Assembly (NCBI GenBank): GCA_014381745.1
Contig: JACNLA010000018.1
Span: 18,734-82,733, forward strand
Length of the DNA: 64,000 bases
From: Actinomycetota bacterium
GTDB taxonomy: Bacteria; Actinomycetota; Acidimicrobiia; Acidimicrobiales; MedAcidi-G1
Direction: 5' to 3'
The notes beneath the pieces are model-generated. The model saw only the letters and a list, made by a program, of their open reading frames with translations, was not told the origin of the DNA and searched no databases. The position numbers and the translations under genes were made by a program. The first letter of the stretch is position 1, and every line of letters begins with the position of its first letter. Positions 1 to 8,630 of this stretch are shown in pieces.

Positions 1-325
1 CCAGATCCTCTCTGGCCTGCTGGAGTCGCAGTATCTGCTCGTCGAGTTCGGTCATATGGCGTTCGAGGAGAGCCGCCGTGTGGCTGCACGATGTCGAGCC
101 TGTGTCCTTCAACTCCAGGACCGACGCAATCTCGGCGAGCGAGAGGCCCGTCGCCTGGGCGTCACGAACGAAACGCAGCCGCTGCACGGCGTCAGAGTCA
201 TAGTCCCGGTAACCCGAAGCGGTCCGTGCCGGCTCTGCGAGCAGACCTATCGACTCGTAGTACCGAACCGTCTTAGCGGAGACACATGCCAGATCGGCCA
301 ACTCACCTATCTTCACGTCCACCAC
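1..325 (-). CDS. MerR-family metal-responsive-type regulator (3' end cut by window)
   Basis: About 108 residues of a MerR-family transcription factor are visible; the C-terminus lies outside the window. The N-terminal winged-helix DNA-binding domain is clear (IGELAD at the start, then KTVRYYESIGLL), followed by the start of the long dimerisation helix. A Cys-Ser-His group just before that helix (about residues 81-83) sits where ZntR/CadR/CueR-type sensors place a metal-binding cysteine, so metal sensing is likely, but the C-terminal metal loop cannot be seen and the metal is unknown. I chose GTG at 325. An in-frame ATG at 346 is possible but would lie inside the palindrome at 337-360, which is probably this gene's own operator. 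Confidence 0.8.
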   Translation of the reverse strand, partial: MVDVKIGELADLACVSAKTVRYYESIGLLAEPARTASGYRDYDSDAVQRLRFVRDAQATGLSLAEIASVLELKDTGSTSCSHTAALLERHMTELDEQILRLQQAREDL

Positions 326-336
326 GCTACCGGAAG

Positions 337-360
337 GTCCTTCCATCCGGCTGGAAGGTC
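337..360 (-). promoter_or_regulatory. MerR-type operator palindrome upstream of the MerR gene
   Basis: Two 9-base half-sites (GTCCTTCCA and TGGAAGGTC) flank a 6-base spacer and differ from perfect symmetry at one base. MerR-family operators sit inside an over-long promoter spacer, and the CueR/ZntR type is similar (ACCTTCC...GGAAGGT). On the minus strand a CTGACC sequence overlaps the upstream half-site and could serve as a -35 box. The -10 box is not convincing. This would imply autoregulation, because no divergent target gene is present here. Confidence 0.45.
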
Positions 361-372
361 AGTGGACTCGGG

Positions 373-1431
373 TCACCTGATCGACGGCAGGTCCAGGAAG
401 AGCGCCTGAAGCATGAGTGCCTCATTCGGATTCCGACGCAACTCCCCGGTCGCCTCCGTGATCCGTACGGTTGCCCCCAGGCCCACATCGCTGCCTCCGT
501 CGGTGACCCAGTCCAGATAACGGCGGCTGAGGGTCGCCAGACCGAACCTGAGCTCATCGTCGCGCAACCTCCTGACCTCGCGGCGCTGGCGCTCAACCAG
601 GTCACGCCGCCCCGAACCCCTCACCCCGAGGTTCTTCTCGCGCTCGTCCAGATCCTCCAACTCGGTCTTGTGGCGGTCCGAAAGCGGCGCCTGCGAGCCG
701 TTGATCATCTCCTCAAGCTCGGCCACAAGCACCGCAACCGCAGCCCCGGTTCCATCAAGGCGATCCGGAACCGAATGCCAGGCGTCGCGACGCCCCATAA
801 AAGCCGGGTCGACCGCCAGGAGACGCGCCCGGTCCAGCCTCCCACCGGCAGCCCCGGCGATAGCAGGGGCAAGCTCCTCGCTGACCGAGTCGGCGATCAG
901 GGCCATGATCACCACATCGTCAGTCAGGGGCGGAAAGTCAACCCGCACACAGCGGGAAGCAACCGTGACGTGCGCCTCAGACACCTCCTCAGCCAACAAG
1001 ATGAAGACCGTGGAGGCAGGTGGCTCCTCGATGGTCTTGAGCAGGCCAGCGGCAGCTTCGGGTTCAGCTGTCTCAAAGCGGTCAACCACCACCACCTTGC
1101 GAGAGGCCTCCACCGGCGACCTCGAACCCTCCCTAATTATGGCTGCGGTCTCGGCAACAAGCAGCGCCCTGCCCTCAGGTTGGATGAGGACCAGATCGGG
1201 ATGTCGACCCTCAGATGCCAGACGCCTGTGCCGATCATCTCCCCCTCCGCCGGAATCGTCCGGACTCTGTGCAAACAACGACCCGGCAAACGCCCTGGCC
1301 GCCTCCATGCGGCCAGTACCGGGAGAACCCACGAACATGTAGGCGTGAACCGGAGAGTCAGCAGCCGCCCGAAGCAGGGCCACCGCAGCCGGTTGCCCGA
1401 CCACGGTCTCCCAGAGTTCGTCACCGTTCAC
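373..1431 (-). CDS. holB: DNA polymerase III delta' subunit
   Basis: This 352-residue protein is a clamp-loader subunit that helps load the beta sliding clamp during replication. An AAA+ fold is visible: a P-loop-like GSPGTGR at residues 35-41, LLKTIEEPP (the region equivalent to sensor/DExx partners in delta') and an SRC motif of the arginine-finger type. The central part is extended by a Gly/Asp-rich stretch and lacks an obvious four-cysteine zinc module. Start is GTG at 1431, and its GTGA overlaps the tmk stop codon, so the two genes are probably translationally coupled. The order MFS-tmk-holB on the minus strand makes one operon. tmk-holB adjacency is common in bacteria. Confidence 0.9.
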   Translation of the reverse strand: MNGDELWETVVGQPAAVALLRAAADSPVHAYMFVGSPGTGRMEAARAFAGSLFAQSPDDSGGGGDDRHRRLASEGRHPDLVLIQPEGRALLVAETAAIIREGSRSPVEASRKVVVVDRFETAEPEAAAGLLKTIEEPPASTVFILLAEEVSEAHVTVASRCVRVDFPPLTDDVVIMALIADSVSEELAPAIAGAAGGRLDRARLLAVDPAFMGRRDAWHSVPDRLDGTGAAVAVLVAELEEMINGSQAPLSDRHKTELEDLDEREKNLGVRGSGRRDLVERQRREVRRLRDDELRFGLATLSRRYLDWVTDGGSDVGLGATVRITEATGELRRNPNEALMLQALFLDLPSIR

Positions 1432-2033
1432 GTCGACGAAAAGTGCCCGGCAACAGCAACGGCAACCCGATCCGCCACCTCCTCAACCGAACCATTGCCA
1501 TCCACCACGAGCCAACGCTCCGGCTCGGACCGAGCCATCGCCCTGTAGGCATCCACAACCCGGTGCCTGAAATCGTCGCCAGCCTGCTCAATACGATCCA
1601 GGGCCCCGCCGAGACGGCTCCTCGCGGTCTCGTCGTCGACATCGATCACCACCACGAGGTCGGCGACCAAACCATCGGTGGCAAAGGCCGAAACCGCCGC
1701 AACCTCCTCTGCGCCGAGACCACGACCATGGCCCTGATAGGCGACGGAGGACTCGATGAACCGATCGGTGACTACATCCCGGCCGGACTCGAGAGCGGGC
1801 CTCACCACCTCGGCCACGTGCTGGGCCCTCGCTGCCGCTATCAGGAGTGCCTCGGCGCGATCAACCGGGCCAACACCATCAGGGTCCAGAACCATTGACC
1901 TGATCGCCTCACCCAGCGGCGTACCGCCGGGCTCACGGGTCAGGACAGCACCGAGACGATCCGCCAGCAGGCGGGCCTGAGTGGACTTACCGGAGCCATC
2001 AGCACCCTCAACTGCAATAAGCCGCCCCGTCAT
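1428..2033 (-). CDS. tmk: thymidylate kinase
   Basis: This 201-residue cytosolic enzyme phosphorylates dTMP to dTDP with ATP for DNA synthesis. The P-loop GADGSGKST lies at residues 10-18. The DRF motif followed by SSVAYQG (nucleotide-binding DRx region) lies near residues 93-103. Length matches bacterial Tmk. Longer in-frame reading upstream is possible, but ATG at 2033 fits the family N-terminus and gives a 4-base ATGA overlap with the stop of the upstream MFS gene. The 3' end overlaps holB by 4 bases. Confidence 0.95.
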   Translation of the reverse strand: MTGRLIAVEGADGSGKSTQARLLADRLGAVLTREPGGTPLGEAIRSMVLDPDGVGPVDRAEALLIAAARAQHVAEVVRPALESGRDVVTDRFIESSVAYQGHGRGLGAEEVAAVSAFATDGLVADLVVVIDVDDETARSRLGGALDRIEQAGDDFRHRVVDAYRAMARSEPERWLVVDGNGSVEEVADRVAVAVAGHFSST

Positions 2034-3526
2034 CGCCCATCCTCTCCATCGGAGCCACCCGCAGCAGCGGCAGCAATGCCTGAGATGCCAGAACGGAGGG
2101 AAGCCACCGAGACCGCACCCGAGGCCAAAATGATGAGAGCAGCAAGCCACAGGGTCAACCGGACACCAGGTACGTCGATACCGAACCCGAAGAGGTCGAT
2201 GTGCCGGTCCCACAAGACGCTGGACAACCGGTCCAGGAGGTCCTCAATCAGCGGACCCACTACAAGGGCGAGCAGCACGCAGGCTCGAACCAGCAGGTAG
2301 AGCGTTGAGAAGATGCGCCCGCGTAGATGGTCCTCGACGTTCTCATGGAGGAGCGTGAAGCCCAGCACGTACACGGCCCCTGCACAGACACCGATGCCGA
2401 ACACCATAGAGATCGATATATGGACCTGACCGATGGATGCCGCCGCTGCCAGAAAGCCACCTGCACCAAACAGCGCCCAGGTGAACAGGCGGGGCCTGTC
2501 GACACGTCGCTGCAACCAAGAGAGAAGCATCACCCCCGCAGCGACACCGACGCCGAGAGCTGAGATCAACACGCCGAGGCCCGACTTGCCTGCGCCCAGA
2601 ACCTCGTCGGCGTAGATGGCCCCCAGCGGAACCAGCATCCCGCCGCCGATGAGGCCCGTGGCGAGGCCCATGTTCACGGTACGGACCACCGGGTTGATGA
2701 AGATGAACTGCCAGCCCTCGCGCAACTCGGCGATCGGATCCGCAAGCTTCGCCTTGCGCAACTTCGCCGCGTCCCTCTCGGACTTCGGGCGCCGCGGCAA
2801 CGCCAGAGTCCAGATCAGGTATCCCGCAACGGCGAACGAGAGGGCGTTGAAGTAGAACGCCAGACCCATGTCGTCGAGCCTCAGGTTGTCAGCCCATGCA
2901 GAGCTGAACAGGGCGCTCGAGAGCCGCCCGAACAGGGCCATCAGGGCCGCCCCCACCGGGAACGTCCCGTAGGCGGCAACCAGGGAGAGCGAGTTGGCGC
3001 GCGCCAGCTGCTCGGCCGGAACAAGGTTGGGAACCGACGCCTCCTTGGCCGGCGACCAGAGCATCGTGAGCGCCTCGAGCACGAGGGATGCGAGGAACAG
3101 GCCCCACAACTCCTCAACGAACGGAAGGCTCAACATCACCAGTGCCCGACCGACGTCGCAGGTGACCATGACCCGTTTGCGGTCCCACCGATCCACGAGC
3201 ACGCCGGCGATGGGCCCGAAAAAGAAGCCCGGCACAATCCGTGCAGCCAGAACCAGGCTCAGGGCCGCACCCTCGGACCCTGTTCCGAGGCGGATAGCCA
3301 GGATGCTTATGGCCAGGAGCCCAAGCCAGTCACCGGTTGCGGACACCACCTGGGCGAACCAGAGTCGAGCGAACTCCGGCGATCCGAACATACGAATATG
3401 CAGGTCAGGCCTGTCCGCATCAGGAGCCGGCCAGTCCTCGTCCAGATGCAGGAGGCTTACGAACTCGTCACCCGGCTTCGGTTCGTCCCCCGGGTGCTGC
3501 GATTCGCCGCCCGTCGCTTCGGTCAC
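2030..3526 (-). CDS. major facilitator superfamily transporter
   Basis: This 498-residue integral membrane protein has about 12 hydrophobic segments and a long charged N-terminal tail of about 50 residues before the first one. The loop-2/3 motif of MFS carriers is present as GVLVDRWDRKRVM. A second charged cytoplasmic loop (PRRPKSERDAAKLRKAKL) separates the two halves. The closest general type is the enterobactin exporter-like/MFS_3 group found in actinobacteria, but the substrate cannot be inferred. Start GTG at 3526. It is the first gene of the MFS-tmk-holB overlapping operon. Confidence 0.8.
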   Translation of the reverse strand: MTEATGGESQHPGDEPKPGDEFVSLLHLDEDWPAPDADRPDLHIRMFGSPEFARLWFAQVVSATGDWLGLLAISILAIRLGTGSEGAALSLVLAARIVPGFFFGPIAGVLVDRWDRKRVMVTCDVGRALVMLSLPFVEELWGLFLASLVLEALTMLWSPAKEASVPNLVPAEQLARANSLSLVAAYGTFPVGAALMALFGRLSSALFSSAWADNLRLDDMGLAFYFNALSFAVAGYLIWTLALPRRPKSERDAAKLRKAKLADPIAELREGWQFIFINPVVRTVNMGLATGLIGGGMLVPLGAIYADEVLGAGKSGLGVLISALGVGVAAGVMLLSWLQRRVDRPRLFTWALFGAGGFLAAAASIGQVHISISMVFGIGVCAGAVYVLGFTLLHENVEDHLRGRIFSTLYLLVRACVLLALVVGPLIEDLLDRLSSVLWDRHIDLFGFGIDVPGVRLTLWLAALIILASGAVSVASLRSGISGIAAAAAGGSDGEDGR

Positions 3527-3579
3527 CCTCCCACTCTAGGAGTGCAGATGGGCACCAACCCGGTCACCGGACGGATCGC

Positions 3580-6500
3580 CTACTTCCTCCGCGACGAACG
3601 CTTCTTCTTCGCGGCCGGACCCTTGGCGCGTCGCTCAGCCAGGAGTTCAGCAGCACGCTCGTCGGTCAGCTCCTCGACCGCGTCTCCACGCCCCAGAGAG
3701 GCGTTGTACTCGCCGTCGGTCACATACGGACCCCAGTTGCCGTCCTTCAAGATGATGGTCCTACCGCTCTCAGGGTCCACCCCAAGTTCACGTAGTGGCG
3801 GTTTCGCGGCTGCCCTGCCCCGTCGCTTGGGCTGGGCCAACAGGGTCAGGCACTCATCAAGGGTGATGGTCAGCAACTGCTCCTCGTTGGTGAGGCTCCG
3901 GCTGTCGCTGCCCTTCTTCAGATAGGGGCCGAAGCGGCCGTTCTGGACGGTTATCTCGACACCGTCAGCGGGATCAACTCCGACCGTCCTCGGCAGGCTG
4001 AGAAGGTCAAGGGCGTCCTCAAGCGTGATCCGCTCGAGGGTCATGGTCTCAAACAGCGAAGCGGTCTTCGGTCTGGGCCGCTCATCGACCGCCGTCAGCT
4101 CGTCGATCTGTCCCAGCATCCCCTCGAGATCGTCGAAACCGGCAACGGCGGACACCAGGTTCTCGAGGTTCTGTACACGCTCCGATTCATCTTCACCGGC
4201 GGCCCTCAACTCCTTGAGGTAGCCAGAATCATCGAGTGCGGCCCGCAGCACGGTCGCTGGTTGGTCAGAGCCCTGAGCAGCGAGCGACCGCCGCATCTTC
4301 AGGAAGGACCGGACTCCAGCCAACGGCTTTCCGGTCACACCCGCTTCGTCAGCACGGGCAAGGGCATCCACGAACCCGATCTCCTCACGCTCAGCCAACT
4401 CCTTGACCCGGTCGAGGGCACCCTTGCCGATTCCTCTCCGCGGTACGTTCACCACCCTCAATACCTCAGCCTCGTCGCCGGACCCGGCGGCAAGGCGCAG
4501 ATACGCGAGGGCCACCTTCATCTCCTTGCGGCGCAGCGGCAGTGCCATGAGGGCGGCCATTTCGTCAGTCAACTTGATCCGCTCGGGAGGCCTACCAAGG
4601 GAGACATATGGTCCGAAACGACCCGACCTGGCGATGACCGGCAACTGGGTCCCAGGATCGTCTCCGAGAACCCTCTCAGCCGGTATGTCTATGAACCCAA
4701 GGGCCCGTTCCACGGTCAACTCGTCAGGCGCCAGGTCATCGGGGATCGAGGCGGTCTTCTCTCCAATCTGGACATAGGGGCCGAACTTGCCGAACCGTGC
4801 CACGACCTCCTCACCATCAGAGGTAACACCGAGAGAAATCGTGCTGACGGCCCGGGCATCAATGTCGCCGAGACGTTCCGTCACCTTCTCAAGCAGGCCG
4901 ATGTCGTCGTCTGACCCGAAGTAGAAGCTCCGCAACCACGGAACCTTCTCGGCTGTTCCAGCGGCAATGCCATCAAGGTCCGATTCCATCGAAGCGGTGA
5001 AGTCGTAGTCGACCAACCGGGGGAAGTGGGATTCCAGCAACGTGGTCACGGCAAAGGCACTCAGCGTCGGAACCAGCGCTGAACCCTTCTTCCACACATA
5101 GTCGCGCCCCTGAATGGTCTCCATAATCGATGCGTACGTGGATGGCCTGCCCACCCCCAGCTCCTCGAGACGCTTTACCAGCGAGGCTTCGGTGAATCGT
5201 GACGGGGGCTGCGTCGTGTGGCCCTCGGGTGTCACCTCGACGACCGCCACAGGGTCACCGACCGCCACGGGGGGAAGCAGCCCTTCATCGGCATCAGGGT
5301 CGGCGTCCCTGTCATCGACCTCCTCGACATAGACGCGTCGAAAACCCTGATGGGTGATAACGGTCCCACTCGATGCAAACGTGACCTCCCTTGAAACCCC
5401 GGCTCCATCAGAGATCCCGGTGATACGGATCTGGACGGTCTCGCCGACGGCATCGTTCATCTGGGAGGCCACGGTTCGTTGCCAGATCATCTCGTAGGCC
5501 CGGGCCTCAGATCGCGGCAACTCCCCAGCCACCTCATCTGGATGCCTGAAGCTGTCCCCTGCAGGACGGATCGCCTCGTGGGCCTCCTGAGCGTTACGCA
5601 CCTTCTTGCTGAAGGTGCGGGGGGCATCGGGCAGGTAGTCGTCGCCGAACTGCTTCCTGACCTCGGCACGGGCAGCCCTAACAGCCGTATCCGACAGGGT
5701 CGTGCTGTCGGTCCGCATGTAGGTGATGTACCCCTTCTGGTACAGGCCCTGAGCGGCGTGCATCGCCATCGAGGCCGACATCTTCAGACGCCGCCCGGCC
5801 TCCTGCTGGTAGGTAGACGTGATGAACGGCGCTGCGGGTCGGCGCCGGTAGGGCTTGGCCTCGACGGACCTGACCTCTAGAGACCGGTCCAGCAGTCCCG
5901 ATGCCAGGCTGTTCGCCGCGTCCTCGTCGAGAACGATCGCTCCCTCCCGTCCCAGTGTGCCGTCATCATCAAAATCGCGGCCGGTGGCGACGCGGGAGCC
6001 GTCCACCTCAATAAGCGACGAGGCGAACGTCTCAGAGTCATCGGTTGACATCCGACCCTTCAGATCCCAGTAACCGGCAGCCAGGAAGGCCATGCGTTCA
6101 CGCTCACGCTCGACGACGATCCGCGTGGCGACGCTCTGCACCCGGCCCGCCGAGAGGCCCTTGGAGATCATCTTCCAGAGCACCGGCGACAACTCGTAGC
6201 CGTAGAGGCGATCCAAAATCCTGCGGGTCTCCTGGGCGTCGACAAGACCCTCATCAATGTCTCGGGTCTGCCCGAGAGCATCGGTTATCGCCCTGCTGGT
6301 GATCTCATGGAAGACCATCCGATGAACCGGGACCTTGGGCTTCAGGACCTCGAGCAGGTGCCAGGCGATCGCCTCGCCCTCACGGTCCTCATCTGTCGCC
6401 AGATAGAGCTGGTCCGCGCCCTTCAACAACGTCTTCAGCCTGCCGATCTGGTCCTTCTTGTCCCTGGACACGATGTAGAGGGGCTCAAAGTCGTTCTCGA

Positions 6501-6678
6501 CGTCGATTCCAAGCTTCGCCCACTTCTTGTCACGGTGGCCGGCGGGGATATCGGCGGCCCGCATGGGCAGGTCCCGGACATGGCCGATCGACGACTCAAC
6601 CCTGAAACCCTCGCCCAGGTAACCGGCGATGGTCTTTGCCTTAGCGGGTGATTCGACAATCACCAGCGAGTAGGACAT
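3580..6678 (-). CDS. topA: DNA topoisomerase I with an inserted UvrD-2B-like domain
   Basis: This 1032-residue type IA topoisomerase relaxes negatively supercoiled DNA through a 5'-phosphotyrosine intermediate. Toprim residues are visible: Glu9 in VIVESPAKAK and the DEDREGE acidic triad near 96-102. The catalytic tyrosine is Y320 in ITYMRTDS. C-terminal FGPYV-type repeats occur near 632, 688, 917 and 983, ending in a basic tail (AAKKKRSSRRK) typical of actinobacterial TopA. Between the second and third repeats, residues about 715-865 are foreign to TopA and resemble the 2B subdomain of UvrD/PcrA helicases, making the protein about 100 residues longer than usual actinobacterial forms. ATG at 6678 gives the expected family N-terminus. 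Confidence 0.95.
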   Translation of the reverse strand: MSYSLVIVESPAKAKTIAGYLGEGFRVESSIGHVRDLPMRAADIPAGHRDKKWAKLGIDVENDFEPLYIVSRDKKDQIGRLKTLLKGADQLYLATDEDREGEAIAWHLLEVLKPKVPVHRMVFHEITSRAITDALGQTRDIDEGLVDAQETRRILDRLYGYELSPVLWKMISKGLSAGRVQSVATRIVVERERERMAFLAAGYWDLKGRMSTDDSETFASSLIEVDGSRVATGRDFDDDGTLGREGAIVLDEDAANSLASGLLDRSLEVRSVEAKPYRRRPAAPFITSTYQQEAGRRLKMSASMAMHAAQGLYQKGYITYMRTDSTTLSDTAVRAARAEVRKQFGDDYLPDAPRTFSKKVRNAQEAHEAIRPAGDSFRHPDEVAGELPRSEARAYEMIWQRTVASQMNDAVGETVQIRITGISDGAGVSREVTFASSGTVITHQGFRRVYVEEVDDRDADPDADEGLLPPVAVGDPVAVVEVTPEGHTTQPPSRFTEASLVKRLEELGVGRPSTYASIMETIQGRDYVWKKGSALVPTLSAFAVTTLLESHFPRLVDYDFTASMESDLDGIAAGTAEKVPWLRSFYFGSDDDIGLLEKVTERLGDIDARAVSTISLGVTSDGEEVVARFGKFGPYVQIGEKTASIPDDLAPDELTVERALGFIDIPAERVLGDDPGTQLPVIARSGRFGPYVSLGRPPERIKLTDEMAALMALPLRRKEMKVALAYLRLAAGSGDEAEVLRVVNVPRRGIGKGALDRVKELAEREEIGFVDALARADEAGVTGKPLAGVRSFLKMRRSLAAQGSDQPATVLRAALDDSGYLKELRAAGEDESERVQNLENLVSAVAGFDDLEGMLGQIDELTAVDERPRPKTASLFETMTLERITLEDALDLLSLPRTVGVDPADGVEITVQNGRFGPYLKKGSDSRSLTNEEQLLTITLDECLTLLAQPKRRGRAAAKPPLRELGVDPESGRTIILKDGNWGPYVTDGEYNASLGRGDAVEELTDERAAELLAERRAKGPAAKKKRSSRRK
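4084..4536 (-). other. UvrD/PcrA 2B-like domain inside topA
   Basis: Codons for TopA residues about 715-865. In order the segment reads RRKEMKVALAYLRL, then a short acidic loop, then VLRVVNVPRRGIG, then DALARADEAGVTGK, then SGYLKELRA and RVQNLENLVSAV. This order and spacing is that of UvrD/PcrA/Rep helicases (REIKDALAYLR, INVPKRGIG, ...SGYL..L, R.ENL.EL). In those helicases it forms subdomain 2B, whose GIG motifs contact duplex DNA. No helicase motor motif is present, so this is only the accessory DNA-binding subdomain. The reading frame continues cleanly into the next TopA repeat. Domain limits are estimates by eye. Confidence 0.75.
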
Positions 6679-6729
6679 CAGCAGCCTCGATCATCTCGGA
6701 CATGTTCGACGGCGTGAACCCCGGGATGG

Positions 6730-8091
6730 CTAGTCGGAGCCTCCGCCTACCGGGGGTGAAACCGTCGACCGGGCACCGTACAGGATTGCCGTGCCGATCA
6801 GGGCGGCAACCGCAGAAGCCACAAGGATCCCGATCTTGGCCTCGTCCTGAAGCGCCGGCGAGTCGAAGGCCAGGCCGGTGATGAACAGCGAGACCGTGAA
6901 GCCGATTCCCGCCATCGCCGAGATGCCTACAACGTGCCTGCTGGAAGCCCCCGCTGGGAGCGAGCAGAGGCCCAACCGCACGGCAACCAGGGTAAACGCT
7001 GACACGCCGACGAGCTTCCCGAACACGAGGCCAACTGCTACACCGATGCTGATTCCAGATGACATGGCAGCGGCGACCGAGTCACCGCTGATCTCAACTC
7101 CGGCATTTGCCAGGGCGAACAGCGGAAGGATGAAGAAACCGCTGACCGGGTGGAGCAGGTTCTCCAGCCGCTCCGTGACCGGCACGGTCTCGCTGAGGTG
7201 GAACTTAGCCAACTTGACGGTGGCGACGTCACCCTCGCCGGCGATGACCGGACCGACCGCCTCAGAGGCATGGTCGCCTTGCAAAAGGGGCACGGCCGGC
7301 GCCAGAAGACCCATGACCACGCCGGCAATCGTGGTGTGAACGCCCGACATGAACACCGAATACCAGAGAACGACCCCCAGAGCGACGTACAACGGTGCAT
7401 ATCTGATCCTGGCGCGGGCCATCGCAATCACACCGATGATGGCTATCCCACCAAGGAAGAGCCACCCGGGTTCGAGGCTTGACGTATAGAAGAGAGCTAT
7501 AACCAAAATGGCGCCGATGTCATCGACGATGGCGAGGGTCAGGAGGAAGACCTTCAGGGGCGTCGACACACGGTTCCCGAGCAGCGAGACGACTCCGACC
7601 GCGAATGCAATGTCTGTGGCCATCGGAATACCCCACCCGGCCGATGCGTCACCCGAATCGGCAAAGGCCAGGTAGACGAGTGCGGGAACGATCATTCCGC
7701 CCAAAGCTGCCAATGCAGGTAACAGTGCCGCCCTGAAACGCCTCAACTCACCGGTTACGAGCTCTCGCTTGATCTCGAGGCCCACCACGAAGAAGAAGAT
7801 GACCATCAGGACGTCGTTCACGAACTGGCCCAGGGTGAGAGGGTGACCGTTGTGTTCAAGAGCAATCAGATCACCCAGCCCCATCTTGACCTCGGTGTCC
7901 CACAGGGCGTGGTAGGACGTGGACCACGGTGAGTTGGCCCAGAAAAGGGCCACCATGGATGCCACAATCAGCAAGATGCCACCGGCAGCCTCGATGCCGA
8001 GGAACCGCATCATCGGCCGTCCGACAGACCGCGCCAGTGGCCTGTCGCTCCCCAGCCAGGTGTGCTGGGTGTGTTGGTTGGAACCTGCCAT
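6730..8091 (-). CDS. nhaA: Na+/H+ antiporter NhaA
   Basis: This 453-residue inner membrane antiporter exchanges Na+ or Li+ for protons and supports pH and sodium homeostasis. About 11-12 membrane segments are visible. The hallmark TM4 stretch PMATDIAFAVGV and the paired aspartates in LAIVDDIGAI (equivalent to Asp163-Asp164 of E. coli NhaA) are intact. The N-terminus has about 25 hydrophilic residues before TM1, and residues around 275-295 form an extra acidic loop. ATG at 8091. The presence of NhaA fits a salt-exposed habitat but does not prove it. Confidence 0.95.
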   Translation of the reverse strand: MAGSNQHTQHTWLGSDRPLARSVGRPMMRFLGIEAAGGILLIVASMVALFWANSPWSTSYHALWDTEVKMGLGDLIALEHNGHPLTLGQFVNDVLMVIFFFVVGLEIKRELVTGELRRFRAALLPALAALGGMIVPALVYLAFADSGDASAGWGIPMATDIAFAVGVVSLLGNRVSTPLKVFLLTLAIVDDIGAILVIALFYTSSLEPGWLFLGGIAIIGVIAMARARIRYAPLYVALGVVLWYSVFMSGVHTTIAGVVMGLLAPAVPLLQGDHASEAVGPVIAGEGDVATVKLAKFHLSETVPVTERLENLLHPVSGFFILPLFALANAGVEISGDSVAAAMSSGISIGVAVGLVFGKLVGVSAFTLVAVRLGLCSLPAGASSRHVVGISAMAGIGFTVSLFITGLAFDSPALQDEAKIGILVASAVAALIGTAILYGARSTVSPPVGGGSD

Positions 8092-8204
8092 TGGTGACCA
8101 CCGGGTCGGGAAAGGGGTTTCAGAGACAGTAGTGGTCGTCAGATGAGTTACAACCGTCCCGCTCCAGAAGGGGATTTATTACCCAGGTCCCGGGTATCCA
8201 GCAC

Positions 8205-8630
8205 CTATTTGCCGAAGTGGACGATCAGGCGTACAGCTGTTCCATCGGCACCGGACTCCACGATCGTCTCGTCGGTCAGATGGTGCATCAACGACACCCC
8301 CAGGCCGGACTCGTACCTGAGCCGCTCCGGCGAATCCACTCCCGGCAGAGACGGGAGGGAATCCGGGTCGAATCCGGAACCGCGGTCCGTCACCTCCACC
8401 TCGATCCACCTGTCGGAGAGGTCGCAACGGATGACGACACGATCCTCGACCTCGGACAGGCCATGGGCCTCCATGGCGTTGGCGACGGCCTCAGAGACGG
8501 CCAAACGCAGGTCGGCTACACGATCGGGGGTCAGGTCGGCTCCGGAACCGGCAGCCGCACCGACAACGGACCGGACCATCTGAAGGTACTCGGGCAGCGC
8601 CGGTACCCGAAGTTCCACGATGCCCGTCAT
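8205..8630 (-). CDS. RsbW-like anti-sigma factor / serine kinase (GHKL ATPase)
   Basis: This 141-residue histidine-kinase-like ATPase is of the anti-sigma regulator type. The N box (SEAVANAMEAH), the G1 box (DRGSGFDP) and the G2 region (SGLGVSLM) of the Bergerat fold are all visible, and no histidine phosphoacceptor domain is present. Such proteins bind an alternative sigma factor and phosphorylate a STAS antagonist. The upstream STAS gene overlaps it by ATGA at 8627-8630, so the two are very likely partners. No sigma-B-type sigma gene is adjacent, so the target is unknown; a sigma factor is encoded at 14282-15220. Confidence 0.85.
   Translation of the reverse strand: MTGIVELRVPALPEYLQMVRSVVGAAAGSGADLTPDRVADLRLAVSEAVANAMEAHGLSEVEDRVVIRCDLSDRWIEVEVTDRGSGFDPDSLPSLPGVDSPERLRYESGLGVSLMHHLTDETIVESGADGTAVRLIVHFGK

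Noticed and set aside
286..1548. 420-codon plus-strand ORF
   Set aside because: It lies antisense to holB and tmk, which have clear family motifs. Long antisense ORFs are expected in high-GC DNA.
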